A DNA stretch of 64,000 bases from Paenibacillus sp. FSL R5-0517 (GTDB taxonomy: Bacteria > Bacillota > Bacilli > Paenibacillales > Paenibacillaceae): assembly GCF_037974355.1 (NCBI RefSeq), contig NZ_CP150235.1:3162001-3226000 (forward strand), written 5' to 3'. Below the pieces are notes generated by a model. The model saw only the letters and a program-made list of their open reading frames with translations. It was not told the origin of the DNA and made no database searches. Shown piece after piece: positions 1-8,305 of the stretch (position 1 is the first letter of the stretch; each line of letters starts with the position of its first letter). The position numbers and the translations under genes were made by a program.

Positions 1-969
1 CCGAGTTATCTGGGCTCACTGGAAGAATGCCGTTATCTGCCCTCTGGTGAGAGATCTGACATCCCGACAACTGAAGAAAGAATGAATACTTACAAGCGAG
101 AGGCGCTTCCGCTCGGAATCGAGGCGGCAGAGAAAGCCCTCTCGGATTCAGGTGTATCTCCCAAGAGCATCACGCATATCATCACCGTCAGTTGCACCGG
201 TCAATATCTGCCAGGTCTTGATGTTATGCTCATCCGTCACTTGGGACTGTCTGACCGTGTTAACCGACTGCCGTTGATCTTTCAGGGCTGTGCCGCAGGG
301 TTGAAAGCCATTCAGATGGCACGAGATGTCGTGCAGGGTGCTCCGGGATCACAGGTACTTATTGTCTGTGTAGAGTTGTGCACAATACATTTTCAGCCGG
401 TGCAAGATCGAGAAGCACTATTTGCGGCTTCATTCTTCGGAGATGCAGCTTCTTCTTGCATAGTGGGCACACCAGAACCTCAGCACAAAAATGTTCTGTG
501 CTTGGGTACGGGGTATTCTGTGCTTCTTCCGGATTCAACTGAGGATATGACCTGGGAGGTTGGGAATCTGGGGTATGACCTTTATCTATCACCTCGTATT
601 CCGAAGCTGCTTGGTGTTCATCTGGAAGAGGAACTTCGTCTCTTATTGCAAAGTGAGGAGCTTCCTGAACTGTGGGCCATTCATCCGGGAGGACGCGGGA
701 TTGTGGACACTGTGCAGAATGTAATGAAGCTGAGAGATGAACAAACAAAGTACAGCAGGGAGATCCTTAGAACGTATGGTAACCTGTCTTCCAACACGAT
801 TCTGTTTGTACTGAATGCGATGCGTGAGGACATGAAGGTGCAGGTTCAATCCTCGACAGATGGGGTAGCCATGGCATTTGGACCGGGACTCACCGCGGAG
901 TTGATGAAATTCACTTATGTACCCTCATTATCTTCAGTGATGGAGGACCACGAACATGTCCTTCTTTAG
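1..969 (+). CDS. Type III polyketide synthase (chalcone/stilbene synthase family), 5' end missing
   Basis: The frame is open from base 1, so the N-terminus lies outside the window and the first internal ATG at 82 is not the real start. The family condenses malonyl-CoA onto an acyl starter to make alkylpyrones or alkylresorcinols in the cytosol. The thiolase-fold catalytic triad is visible: Cys in FQGCAAG (codon 289-291), His in WAIHPGG and Asn in YGNLSSN. The C-terminal GFGPG-like loop reads AFGPGLT. It overlaps the next gene, a methyltransferase, by 14 bases, so the two are translationally coupled. The substrate and product cannot be read from the sequence. Confidence 0.93.
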   Translation, partial: PSYLGSLEECRYLPSGERSDIPTTEERMNTYKREALPLGIEAAEKALSDSGVSPKSITHIITVSCTGQYLPGLDVMLIRHLGLSDRVNRLPLIFQGCAAGLKAIQMARDVVQGAPGSQVLIVCVELCTIHFQPVQDREALFAASFFGDAASSCIVGTPEPQHKNVLCLGTGYSVLLPDSTEDMTWEVGNLGYDLYLSPRIPKLLGVHLEEELRLLLQSEELPELWAIHPGGRGIVDTVQNVMKLRDEQTKYSREILRTYGNLSSNTILFVLNAMREDMKVQVQSSTDGVAMAFGPGLTAELMKFTYVPSLSSVMEDHEHVLL

Positions 970-1675
970 AACATTATCCATTCGGGCCAAGGAAGAGGAA
1001 CTGATGGATGACTTCTCTATGGGAGGGGAGGAGCTGCGTGAAGCACTCAGACATCTGAGACGTCTTAACAAAATATTCGCGGCACCCGGCCCAACGCTTG
1101 CTGGTGTAGAGAAGTTATGGAACTCTGTCGGCAGGCCAGATAAACTGTCTCTTCTGGATGTGGGGGCAGGTTCAGGGGATGTGAACCAGAAACTGCTGCA
1201 ATGGGCGGACCGTCAGGGCATTCAGTTGGAAATTACATTGGTTGATTTGACGGAAGAGGCGTGTGAGGAAGCAAGACAACTATTCCGTGACGAACCCCGA
1301 GTCAGGGTACAACGTGCCGATCTTACGCAACTGCCCGATGCTTCAGCAGATATTGTGACAGGTTCCCAGTTTGTGCATCATTTTGACGGAGATCAGTTGG
1401 TTGATATGGTTTCTCATATGCTGCGAGCATCGAGATATGGTGTCGTCATTAACGATATTCACCGCCATTCCGTGTCCTATAAAGCCGTCTGGATTACAAC
1501 ACGAATGATCTCGCGCAATCGGTACATTCGTCATGATGGCCCTCTGTCCGTAGCCAAAGGCTTTACAGGCAGGGATTGGAAGGAACTTAAACAACGGCTA
1601 AATCATGATACGATGACTTATGAATGGAAGCCTTTGTTCCGTTACTCTGTTGTTATTCCCACAAAGGGCAGGTGA
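956..1675 (+). CDS. Class I SAM-dependent methyltransferase of the polyketide operon
   Basis: The protein has 239 residues and a class I methyltransferase fold. The SAM-binding motif I is LLDVGAGSG at residues 66-74, with an acidic residue ending strand 2 (VDLTEEA) and a GSQFVHHF motif further on. A GGAGG box nine bases upstream supports the ATG at 956, which lies inside the end of the polyketide synthase gene. From position between the synthase and a flavin oxidoreductase I infer that it methylates the polyketide product. It is not the isoprenylcysteine methyltransferase-like membrane protein (BpsB type) that follows type III synthases in Bacillus subtilis. Confidence 0.85.
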   Translation: MSFFRTLSIRAKEEELMDDFSMGGEELREALRHLRRLNKIFAAPGPTLAGVEKLWNSVGRPDKLSLLDVGAGSGDVNQKLLQWADRQGIQLEITLVDLTEEACEEARQLFRDEPRVRVQRADLTQLPDASADIVTGSQFVHHFDGDQLVDMVSHMLRASRYGVVINDIHRHSVSYKAVWITTRMISRNRYIRHDGPLSVAKGFTGRDWKELKQRLNHDTMTYEWKPLFRYSVVIPTKGR

Positions 1676-1681
1676 TCTGAC

Positions 1682-2830
1682 GTGACGAATTCGATAGATG
1701 TGATTGTCATCGGAGCCGGGATTGCCGGTAGTACGTGTGCAATGCAACTGGCAGGAAAAGGTCATCGAACCCTTTTGCTGGATCGCCAAGAGTTCCCTCG
1801 ACACAAAACCTGTGGTGAGTTCATGTCACCCGAAACCAAGGAAATGCTGGAGGTTCTGGACATTCACCTTCTGGACCAGACGAAGAAACCCAGTACCATG
1901 GATCATGCCAAAATCGTTATGCCACAAGGTGGAGTGATCGAAGCACCACTGCCGGGATTTGCATATGGCATAAGTCGATATGAGCTGGACCAGATTTTGC
2001 ATCAGAAGGCTCTGGCGGCCGGAGCCCAGATTGTTACCAAAGCGACCGTAACGAGTATTGAGCAGCTTGAGGATGCCAGTTATGAGGTTCAAGTGAAACA
2101 GGGAGATGAGCGGATGAGCTACAGAGCCAAAGCCGTCATCGGAGCACATGGTACCAAGAAGCCGCGTGGGATGGCTTCCGCACCTGAACTGCGAGACCAA
2201 ACCGTATATGTTGGGGTTAAATCCCACTTCAGCGGAATTGAGATTCCTGCACGGGTCGAGTTATATTTTTGTGAGGGTGGTTATGTGGGGATTTCCCCCA
2301 TTGAAAATGGCAATGTGAATGTCGCCGCATTGTTGACACTGGATACCGTACAGGGAAGTGGCAAGTCTGTAAACGATATTTTACAGGCGGCTTCCCTGAA
2401 GAACGTGAGTTTGGCAGCCCGTTTAGCCGAAGGAAAACCTGTAGACGGAACGCAAGTGTCAATTGCACCGCTGCATCTGTCCAATGTTCCTGAACCTTGG
2501 TCTCAATATCCGCATATTGGAGATGCCATGCTGATGATCCCGCCTTTATGTGGAGACGGGATGTCCATTGCCCTTCGCTCCTCACTCCTGTGTGCAAGGT
2601 GGACCGACAAGTACCTCCAAGGCGACATTGAACATGCCGATTGGCAGAGTAATTACACGCTGGAAGCAAGCCGTGAATTCACCCAATTGCTCAGACGCGC
2701 AAGAAGAATTCAAAAGCTGGCTTTTGCGAAAACCAATAAATTCTATCCTGGTCTGGCTCGGATGATCCCCGGTTTAGCTGCTTATGTCGTGAAGGCCACA
2801 CGGTTATCCGAGATGAACGCAGCGCGCTAA
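1682..2830 (+). CDS. FAD-dependent oxidoreductase, geranylgeranyl-reductase-like, of the polyketide operon
   Basis: This 382-residue flavoprotein starts at GTG and follows the methyltransferase by six bases. The Rossmann GxGxxG motif (GAGIAG, residues 11-16) and the second FAD contact (GDAMLMIPPLCGDGM, near residue 280) are both present. Its CGEFMSPET and GISRYELD segments resemble the geranylgeranyl reductase / group A monooxygenase-like branch. In this context it probably oxidises, hydroxylates or reduces the polyketide. There is no membrane segment. The exact reaction is not predictable. A terminator follows, closing the operon. Confidence 0.87.
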   Translation: MTNSIDVIVIGAGIAGSTCAMQLAGKGHRTLLLDRQEFPRHKTCGEFMSPETKEMLEVLDIHLLDQTKKPSTMDHAKIVMPQGGVIEAPLPGFAYGISRYELDQILHQKALAAGAQIVTKATVTSIEQLEDASYEVQVKQGDERMSYRAKAVIGAHGTKKPRGMASAPELRDQTVYVGVKSHFSGIEIPARVELYFCEGGYVGISPIENGNVNVAALLTLDTVQGSGKSVNDILQAASLKNVSLAARLAEGKPVDGTQVSIAPLHLSNVPEPWSQYPHIGDAMLMIPPLCGDGMSIALRSSLLCARWTDKYLQGDIEHADWQSNYTLEASREFTQLLRRARRIQKLAFAKTNKFYPGLARMIPGLAAYVVKATRLSEMNAAR

Positions 2831-2851
2831 TTCATTGAAACTTTGCTCGCG

Positions 2852-2881
2852 AAAGAGGTTGCTGACGGCGGCCTCTTTTTT
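2852..2881 (+). terminator. Intrinsic terminator of the polyketide operon
   Basis: The arms AAAGAGG (2852-2858) and CCTCTTT (2872-2878) form a stem followed by a T run, 21 bases after the oxidoreductase stop. Confidence 0.75.
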
Positions 2882-2911
2882 GGTGTATACATATAATTTT
2901 GTGGAGACAGT

Positions 2912-2939
2912 TTGGAAATTCGGCAAATGCTCGTATAAT
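2912..2939 (+). promoter_or_regulatory. Sigma-A type promoter of the aminotransferase gene
   Basis: TTGGAA (2912-2917), a 16-base spacer and a perfect TATAAT (2934-2939) stand about 60 bases upstream of the aminotransferase start. Confidence 0.6.
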
Positions 2940-2999
2940 AGAATCTAATGTAACGATAGAGAACTAAGTCAGATGAAATGTCGGGAGGCACTATTTAAG

Positions 3000-4190
3000 A
3001 TGAACTATTCATTTTCCAATCGTATCGCAGCACTGCAACCATCCATTATTCGCGAGATTCTGAAAGCTTCCTCGGGGCAAAATGTGATTCCATTCTCTGC
3101 GGGAAACCCCGCACCGGAAACCTTTCCTATTGAGGCGATTCGCACGTTCACCCAAACCATTCTGGAGCAAGACCCGGTCACGGCTCTGCAATATGGAATT
3201 ACAGAAGGATATGTTCCCCTCAGGGAAGCATTAACGCAACATTTGAAGACAGGTTTTGATACGGGTAAGCCATCCGATCAATTGTTCATTGTATCTGGAG
3301 CGCAGCAGGGGATTGAGCTTGCCTGTAAAGTGTTCTGTAATGAAGGGGACACGATTATCTGTGAGAGTCCGAGCTTTATTGGTTCACTCAACTCCTTCCG
3401 GGCATCCGGTGCGAAGCTTGCGGGTGTTCCGATGGAGATGGACGGTATGGATATCGAGAAGCTGGAACAGGCGCTGCAAACGGAGCCCAATGTGAAAATG
3501 ATCTATGTGATCCCAAGTTTTCAGAATCCTACTGGTGTAACGACAAGTCTAGCTAAACGTAAGGCTATATACGAGCTGGCTAAGAAGTATGGCGTTATGA
3601 TTTTGGAAGATAATCCGTACGGAGAACTTCGATTCAACGGAGACGATGTGCCAACCATCAAGTCTATGGATGATGAGGGTCTGGTCATCTATGTTGGATC
3701 ATTCTCCAAAATTTTGTCGGCGGGACTACGTGTCGGTTTTGTACAAGCGCCACATGAAGTGGTGGAGAAGATGGTTGTTGCCAAACAGGGAGAAGACGTA
3801 CATACCGCCATGCTTCCACAGATTCTGGCATACAAGTTCATGACAGAATATGATTACGCGGGGCACATTAACAGCATTCGTGAGGTATATCGGAGAAAAG
3901 CTACATTGATGATGGACAAGCTGCAAGAGCATATGGGTGAGTCCGTTAACTACACTCAACCGGATGGTGGACTGTTCCTCTGGTGTGACCTGCCAGCACA
4001 TGTGCCGATGCTTGATTATGCCAAGACAGCGGCAGCTCAAGGGGTTGCGGTTGTACCGGGAAATGCATTTCTGGTGAACGAGCAAGACCCTTGTAATGCC
4101 ATCAGACTTAATTTCTCAACCCCGTCAGACGAACAGATTATCAAGGGTGTAGATATTTTGGGTCAGGTATTGAAGGGCTACAACGCTTAA
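3000..4190 (+). CDS. PLP-dependent class I/II aminotransferase (2-aminoadipate / MocR-like type)
   Basis: This is a fold-type I aminotransferase of 396 residues. The PLP-binding lysine sits in SFSKI (Lys237), with the upstream contacts PSFQNPTG and EDNPYGELRF. The closest family from memory is the LysN/PatA-like group that transaminates aromatic, branched or 2-aminoadipate substrates; specificity is not readable. The frame extends to an ATG at 2973, but a GGGAGG box at 2983-2988 lies inside that extension and points to the ATG at 3000. The gene is monocistronic, with its own promoter and terminator. Confidence 0.9.
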   Translation: MNYSFSNRIAALQPSIIREILKASSGQNVIPFSAGNPAPETFPIEAIRTFTQTILEQDPVTALQYGITEGYVPLREALTQHLKTGFDTGKPSDQLFIVSGAQQGIELACKVFCNEGDTIICESPSFIGSLNSFRASGAKLAGVPMEMDGMDIEKLEQALQTEPNVKMIYVIPSFQNPTGVTTSLAKRKAIYELAKKYGVMILEDNPYGELRFNGDDVPTIKSMDDEGLVIYVGSFSKILSAGLRVGFVQAPHEVVEKMVVAKQGEDVHTAMLPQILAYKFMTEYDYAGHINSIREVYRRKATLMMDKLQEHMGESVNYTQPDGGLFLWCDLPAHVPMLDYAKTAAAQGVAVVPGNAFLVNEQDPCNAIRLNFSTPSDEQIIKGVDILGQVLKGYNA

Positions 4191-4223
4191 TATTGCATAA
4201 AAAGTAAAATACAATAATCCATG

Positions 4224-4251
4224 AGAAGTCGCCAATGGGCGGCTTCTTTTT
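4224..4251 (+). terminator. Intrinsic terminator, GTCGCC family
   Basis: AGAAGTCGCC (4224-4233) pairs with GGCGGCTTCT (4238-4247), with a U-G wobble, followed by T residues. It is one of eight closely similar terminators in the window. Confidence 0.85.
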
Positions 4252-4266
4252 GGCCTTTCACAGCCC

Positions 4267-4692
4267 TTAATTATCAATTAATGCACTTAATTCTGCCTGA
4301 AAAACCTTTTGATTCTTCTGATTAAAAGTACTCAGCAGCACGGTAACAATCCCATTACCTTTTCGTCGGGGCGTTAGTCCAATAACTTCTGCAATGACAT
4401 GAAGTTCATCATCCGGAAAGACCGGCTTCAGAAATTGAATGTTATTCATTCCGGTTCCCGCCACGACATGTTCTCCATAGACCCCGACCTCAATCCATAA
4501 TTTAAAGGAGATATTCATCGTTTGCATGCCAGAAGCAATGATACTGCCAAAGCGGCCTTGCTTGGCTTTCTCCTCATCCAAATGCATGTACTGTGGATCA
4601 TAGATCGTGGCAAACTCCATAATATCGTTCTTGGACAATGCCAAGGATGTGGTTTCGTAGCGCTGACCTATTACATATTCACTGAATCTCAT
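4267..4692 (-). CDS. MaoC-like hot-dog dehydratase / (R)-specific enoyl-CoA hydratase
   Basis: The 141-residue protein has the single hot-dog architecture of MaoC/PhaJ hydratases, which hydrate trans-2-enoyl-CoA in the cytosol. The catalytic hydratase-2 pattern Asp-x4-His is present as DPQYMH (near residues 32-37), followed by FGSIIASGM. The C-terminal half carries the typical FLKPVFPDDELH strand. A GAGGTG box precedes the ATG. It is divergent from the LacI gene at 4851 and convergent with the aminotransferase. No fatty-acid genes neighbour it, so the substrate is unknown. Confidence 0.85.
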   Translation of the reverse strand: MRFSEYVIGQRYETTSLALSKNDIMEFATIYDPQYMHLDEEKAKQGRFGSIIASGMQTMNISFKLWIEVGVYGEHVVAGTGMNNIQFLKPVFPDDELHVIAEVIGLTPRRKGNGIVTVLLSTFNQKNQKVFQAELSALIDN

Positions 4693-4850
4693 GAAGGCAC
4701 CTCGGTTTCTTTAATATGTTTTTCGTAGTCGATGTCTTGGAAAGAGACATGACTGGACTGACGTGTTAAAATGCTAGTGAACACGCCGGTGTTATGCTGT
4801 GTTACCGACATAATGAAATAAACAGATGAAACTGTCTTTGAGGAGTATAT

Positions 4851-5849
4851 ATGATGATAACGATTAAAGATGTAGCCAAGATGGCGGGAGTAGCCAGTTC
4901 AACCGTATCTTGTGTACTCAACGATAAAGGCAATGTAAGTGAGCCAACAAGACTCCGAGTACTTGAGGCAGCGAGCCAACTTAATTACGTTAGGCATGGT
5001 CCTGCATCTGAATTAAAACGAAATAGTACACAAACCATTGGTATTATTGTCCATGACATGTCCAGTCCGTATTTCTCGGATTTGGTGAACGGAATAGAAA
5101 CTGTCGTCATGAGTCATGGATACGATATGATCGTATGTAGTTCGTTGGGTGGAGAGAAATCAACAGCCCATCGTTACATCCGAGAAAGAAGAATTGATGG
5201 AGCTATTGTTATCGCTCAGAATATTCAAGATCAATTGCTGATTGAAGCATCTGAAGCCGGATTTCCAATTGTTGTCATGGATCGGGATCTGGATGCTCAA
5301 CATATTGTAAAGGTTTTGATGAGTGATACGCAAGGCGGATACCTGGCAACCCGTTATCTGATCGATAAAGGCCACCGGACAATAGCTTATATCAGTGGTC
5401 CGTCACAATCGGAATGTAATCTCCATCGTTATCAGGGTTATTTGAAAGCCTTGAAGGAGGCAGGCATTGAAGAGAATCCCGAGTGGAAAATTGGCGGACA
5501 ATACATGAAGCAAGATGGCTACGTTGCAGCCAAGAAACTGCTTGAAGGAGAGTTGCCCTCCGCGGTTTTCTTTGCAAATGATGAAATGGCGATCGGCGGC
5601 ATGGAAGCCTTCAGAGAGCATGATATTTCAATTCCCGAGCAGTTATCCGTGATCGGCTTTGACAATATACCTGCATCACAGTACATGAATCCACCACTAA
5701 CCACCTTTCGTCAGCCAAAGAGGGATGCAGGTCAGCTTGCAGGTCATGTTCTCTTTCAATTGCTGAATGGAGAGGTAGTTGAGACGTTGTATACACTGGA
5801 CATCCAATGCGTGGAACGCGATTCTGTTCGGCTCCTCAACCTGAGTTGA
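4851..5849 (+). CDS. LacI-family transcriptional regulator
   Basis: The 332-residue repressor-type regulator has an N-terminal helix-turn-helix and hinge (ITIKDVAKMAGVASSTVS, then NYVRHGPAS) and a periplasmic-binding-protein-like ligand domain (IGIIVHDMSSPYF to the C-terminus). An AGGAG box seven bases upstream supports the ATG at 4851. The sugar transporter genes at 6937-10092 are the likely target, as such regulators usually act locally and cre-like palindromes lie in their promoter. The ligand is unknown. The stop codon lies inside the 3' arm of its own terminator. Confidence 0.92.
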   Translation: MMITIKDVAKMAGVASSTVSCVLNDKGNVSEPTRLRVLEAASQLNYVRHGPASELKRNSTQTIGIIVHDMSSPYFSDLVNGIETVVMSHGYDMIVCSSLGGEKSTAHRYIRERRIDGAIVIAQNIQDQLLIEASEAGFPIVVMDRDLDAQHIVKVLMSDTQGGYLATRYLIDKGHRTIAYISGPSQSECNLHRYQGYLKALKEAGIEENPEWKIGGQYMKQDGYVAAKKLLEGELPSAVFFANDEMAIGGMEAFREHDISIPEQLSVIGFDNIPASQYMNPPLTTFRQPKRDAGQLAGHVLFQLLNGEVVETLYTLDIQCVERDSVRLLNLS

Positions 5850-5860
5850 GGAGTTTTTTT
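5832..5860 (+). terminator. Intrinsic terminator overlapping the LacI-family stop codon
   Basis: CTCCTCAAC (5832-5840) and GTTGAGGAG (5845-5853) form a perfect 9-bp stem with a seven-T tail. The TGA stop at 5847-5849 is part of the 3' arm. Confidence 0.9.
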
Positions 5861-5966
5861 CATTCTATAGAATTTTAAATACTTAAAAAGAAAGGAGAGT
5901 AGCCATGAATGCATAATATAAAGACGAGGAGTTTTTTTGCTTTGGAAATAAATGGAGGGTGATACG

Positions 5967-6851
5967 ATGGGCGTACCTACGTTTCTGGAGACAGGTCATA
6001 TGCAGGAAGGTTTTCCCATTCGGGTAATTCACACAGGAAATCAATTCAATTATGCCGCACACTGGCATGATGAGGTTGAACTGATTCTTGTCAATGGTAA
6101 GAGCGCCAGAATTGGCGTGAACGACCACGTTTGTGAGTTGGAAAAAGGGGATGTGCTGCTGATCAAACCAGGGGATGTGCACTGTTTTTTTCCAGGGACT
6201 GAACAGCTAACCATTATTTTGTTCCGACTCGAATTGTTAACGGGAAGTTTCACGACCGAAGCTGAAATTCAGGATCTCGGACAACTTTTTAACAAAACAA
6301 CAGTTATTCCCTCGAACACGGGAAGTCAGAGCAAACTGGCTCATTATATAGATGTCATCATTACCGAGAAGAAAAACCAGAAGCCGGGATATCGATGGTT
6401 AATGGTATCCAGATTATATGATCTCATCATACTTTTACTACGTACAATTGTACCGGTTACCACCGATGAATCAACATCTTCAGGATGGCCCTGTACTTCC
6501 TCCAAAAAATTTGAATTCCTTGAATCAGTTTGTGAATATCTGGAGGAGCACTATGCTGAACCAATCAAGCTGGAACAGGTGGCGGAACATATTAAGTTCA
6601 GCAAGTTCCATGTCTGCAAGCTGTTCAAAGAGATCAAGGGCGTAACACTGATGGAATACTTGAATCATTTTCGAATTATCAAATCAGAGTGGGCCTTATT
6701 GTTCCGTCAGGATACCATTCTGGAGATTGCGATCGGGCATGGGTTCAACAATGTAAACTCCTATAACCGTCTTTTTAAAAAATATAATGACTGCACACCC
6801 TCCGAATTTCGTAAAAAACATCGTACGAATATCACAAAATATGGAGGGTAA
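5967..6851 (+). CDS. AraC-family regulator with N-terminal cupin sensor
   Basis: The protein has about 294 residues: an N-terminal cupin (HWHDEVELILVNGKSARIGV, then KGDVLLIKPGDVHCF) and a C-terminal double helix-turn-helix (LEQVAEHIKFSKFHVCKLFKE and ILEIAIGHGFNNVNSYNRLFKK). The cupin presumably binds a carbohydrate. The frame begins at an ATG at 5952, but a GGAGGG box at 5954-5959 indicates the ATG at 5967. It sits directly upstream of a sugar-binding lipoprotein gene and is a likely activator of that transporter. Confidence 0.9.
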   Translation: MGVPTFLETGHMQEGFPIRVIHTGNQFNYAAHWHDEVELILVNGKSARIGVNDHVCELEKGDVLLIKPGDVHCFFPGTEQLTIILFRLELLTGSFTTEAEIQDLGQLFNKTTVIPSNTGSQSKLAHYIDVIITEKKNQKPGYRWLMVSRLYDLIILLLRTIVPVTTDESTSSGWPCTSSKKFEFLESVCEYLEEHYAEPIKLEQVAEHIKFSKFHVCKLFKEIKGVTLMEYLNHFRIIKSEWALLFRQDTILEIAIGHGFNNVNSYNRLFKKYNDCTPSEFRKKHRTNITKYGG

Positions 6852-6904
6852 TGCACAATATTTGTGGAGAAAGCCCTCTCCAAAATCAATATACTCTAAT
6901 AAAT

Positions 6905-6918
6905 TGTAAGCGTTTCCT
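6905..6918 (+). promoter_or_regulatory. Catabolite-responsive element (cre) of the sugar transporter operon
   Basis: The 14 bases starting TGTAAGCG match the Bacillus CcpA consensus TGWAARCGYTWNCW at every position. The site is 19 bases upstream of the binding-protein start, where CcpA would repress. A local LacI-family regulator could use the same half-sites. Confidence 0.75.
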
Positions 6919-6936
6919 TTTTGAAGGAGGGGGCCT

Positions 6937-8202
6937 ATGAAGAAGTGGTTTAAGCCAACAATTGTATTTGTATGTGCAGCACTGTTGTTAGCTGGTTGTC
7001 AGTTCAGTCCATCCAATCAAAGCAAGCAACAGGAGATTACCGTGTGGAGTTTTACGGATGAAGCAGGATATGCCATCGAGAAATTCGAACAGCAATATCC
7101 TGACATCAAAGTGAACTTTGTCAACATCCCCGGTAATTTCTATATCACCAAGCTGAAATCTGCGCTACAGACGACCTCGAAGGCTCCGGATGTATTTATG
7201 ATTGAAAATGCGAATATTCGAGAACTGATTGACGTTCCATATCTGGAGAATCTATCAGCTTCGCCGTATAACGCCAATGAACTTATTCAGGAACAATATG
7301 CTTTTGTGCAGGCCAATGAAAAGGACAGTGAAGGAAATGTCAGAGCGATAGGTTACCAGGGAACACCAGGGGGCATCTATTACCGTCGGGATTTGGCAAA
7401 GGAATACTTGGGTACCGATGACCCTGAGAAGGTGGGTTCACAGATCGATACATGGGAGAAGATTTTCGAGATTGGAGAGAAGGTGCAGCAACTTAGCGGG
7501 AATAAAGTACATGCATTGGCGAATTGGAATGCGATATCGAATTCATATGATGGTATACCTTGGGTGAAGGAAGGCAAACTTGTCATCGACCCAACCTACT
7601 TGAAAGTACTCGATCTTGTACGTGAAGCACGTGAGCGGAAAGTACTTGCCGAGTATGATGATGGAAGTGCCGGTTACGCTGCATCCATGCAAAAAGGAGA
7701 GGTCATGTTCTATCCCGGGGCAACCTGGGCCCTGCAATTTACGTTCAAGGCAAATGCCCCGGATACCGAAGGCTTGTGGGGATTGGCGCAGGGACCGTCA
7801 GCGTTTAGTGCAGGCGGAACTTATATAGGGATGTATAGTAAAAGTGACAAAAAAGATCTCGCCTGGAAGTTTATCGAGTTCTATAACTTTAACCATGATT
7901 TTCTGTCGGAGCTCGCGAAAGAGCAGGATTATTTCACGAGCAACATGGTTGTGAATGATGAACTTGCTCCGTCTCTCTCATCGTCCTATTTGGGAGGACA
8001 GAAGCATTTCGAATTTTTCTCAGAGGCTGCGAAACGGGTTCCTGTATACGAACGCACCAAATATGATGCGATTATTAACAACGATATCTACAAGAATGTA
8101 CTCCAGTTGTATCTCAATAAGGACATTCAGACCAAGGAAGAAGTCGTAAAGCGAATCAAACGTGATGTCACCTTGAGATTTCCGGAGCTGGAAGTGGAAT
8201 AG
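6937..8202 (+). CDS. Sugar ABC transporter substrate-binding lipoprotein
   Basis: The 421-residue protein is a family 1 extracellular solute-binding protein. A lipoprotein signal ends in the lipobox LLAGC (about residues 17-21). The mature part begins with EITVWSFTDEAGYAIEKFEQQYPDIKVNFVNIP and later carries the usual FMIENANIRELID and GEVMFYPGATWALQF stretches. It captures a sugar outside the membrane for the two permeases downstream. A strong AAGGAGG box precedes the ATG. No ATP-binding subunit is encoded nearby, as is usual when a shared MsmX-type ATPase serves several importers. Confidence 0.92.
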   Translation: MKKWFKPTIVFVCAALLLAGCQFSPSNQSKQQEITVWSFTDEAGYAIEKFEQQYPDIKVNFVNIPGNFYITKLKSALQTTSKAPDVFMIENANIRELIDVPYLENLSASPYNANELIQEQYAFVQANEKDSEGNVRAIGYQGTPGGIYYRRDLAKEYLGTDDPEKVGSQIDTWEKIFEIGEKVQQLSGNKVHALANWNAISNSYDGIPWVKEGKLVIDPTYLKVLDLVREARERKVLAEYDDGSAGYAASMQKGEVMFYPGATWALQFTFKANAPDTEGLWGLAQGPSAFSAGGTYIGMYSKSDKKDLAWKFIEFYNFNHDFLSELAKEQDYFTSNMVVNDELAPSLSSSYLGGQKHFEFFSEAAKRVPVYERTKYDAIINNDIYKNVLQLYLNKDIQTKEEVVKRIKRDVTLRFPELEVE

Positions 8203-8305
8203 CTTAGGACGGTCTGATAACCTTCTTCGGAGTTTTCAGACACGCCCTCGAAGTAAGCGATGGTTATACACATCACACATCCGATGATAACTGGGGGGAT
8301 AGAAC

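Noticed and set aside
359..748. 129-codon frame on the minus strand inside the polyketide synthase gene
   Set aside because: It lies wholly opposite a clearly coding thiolase-fold gene, has no ribosome site and no recognisable domain.
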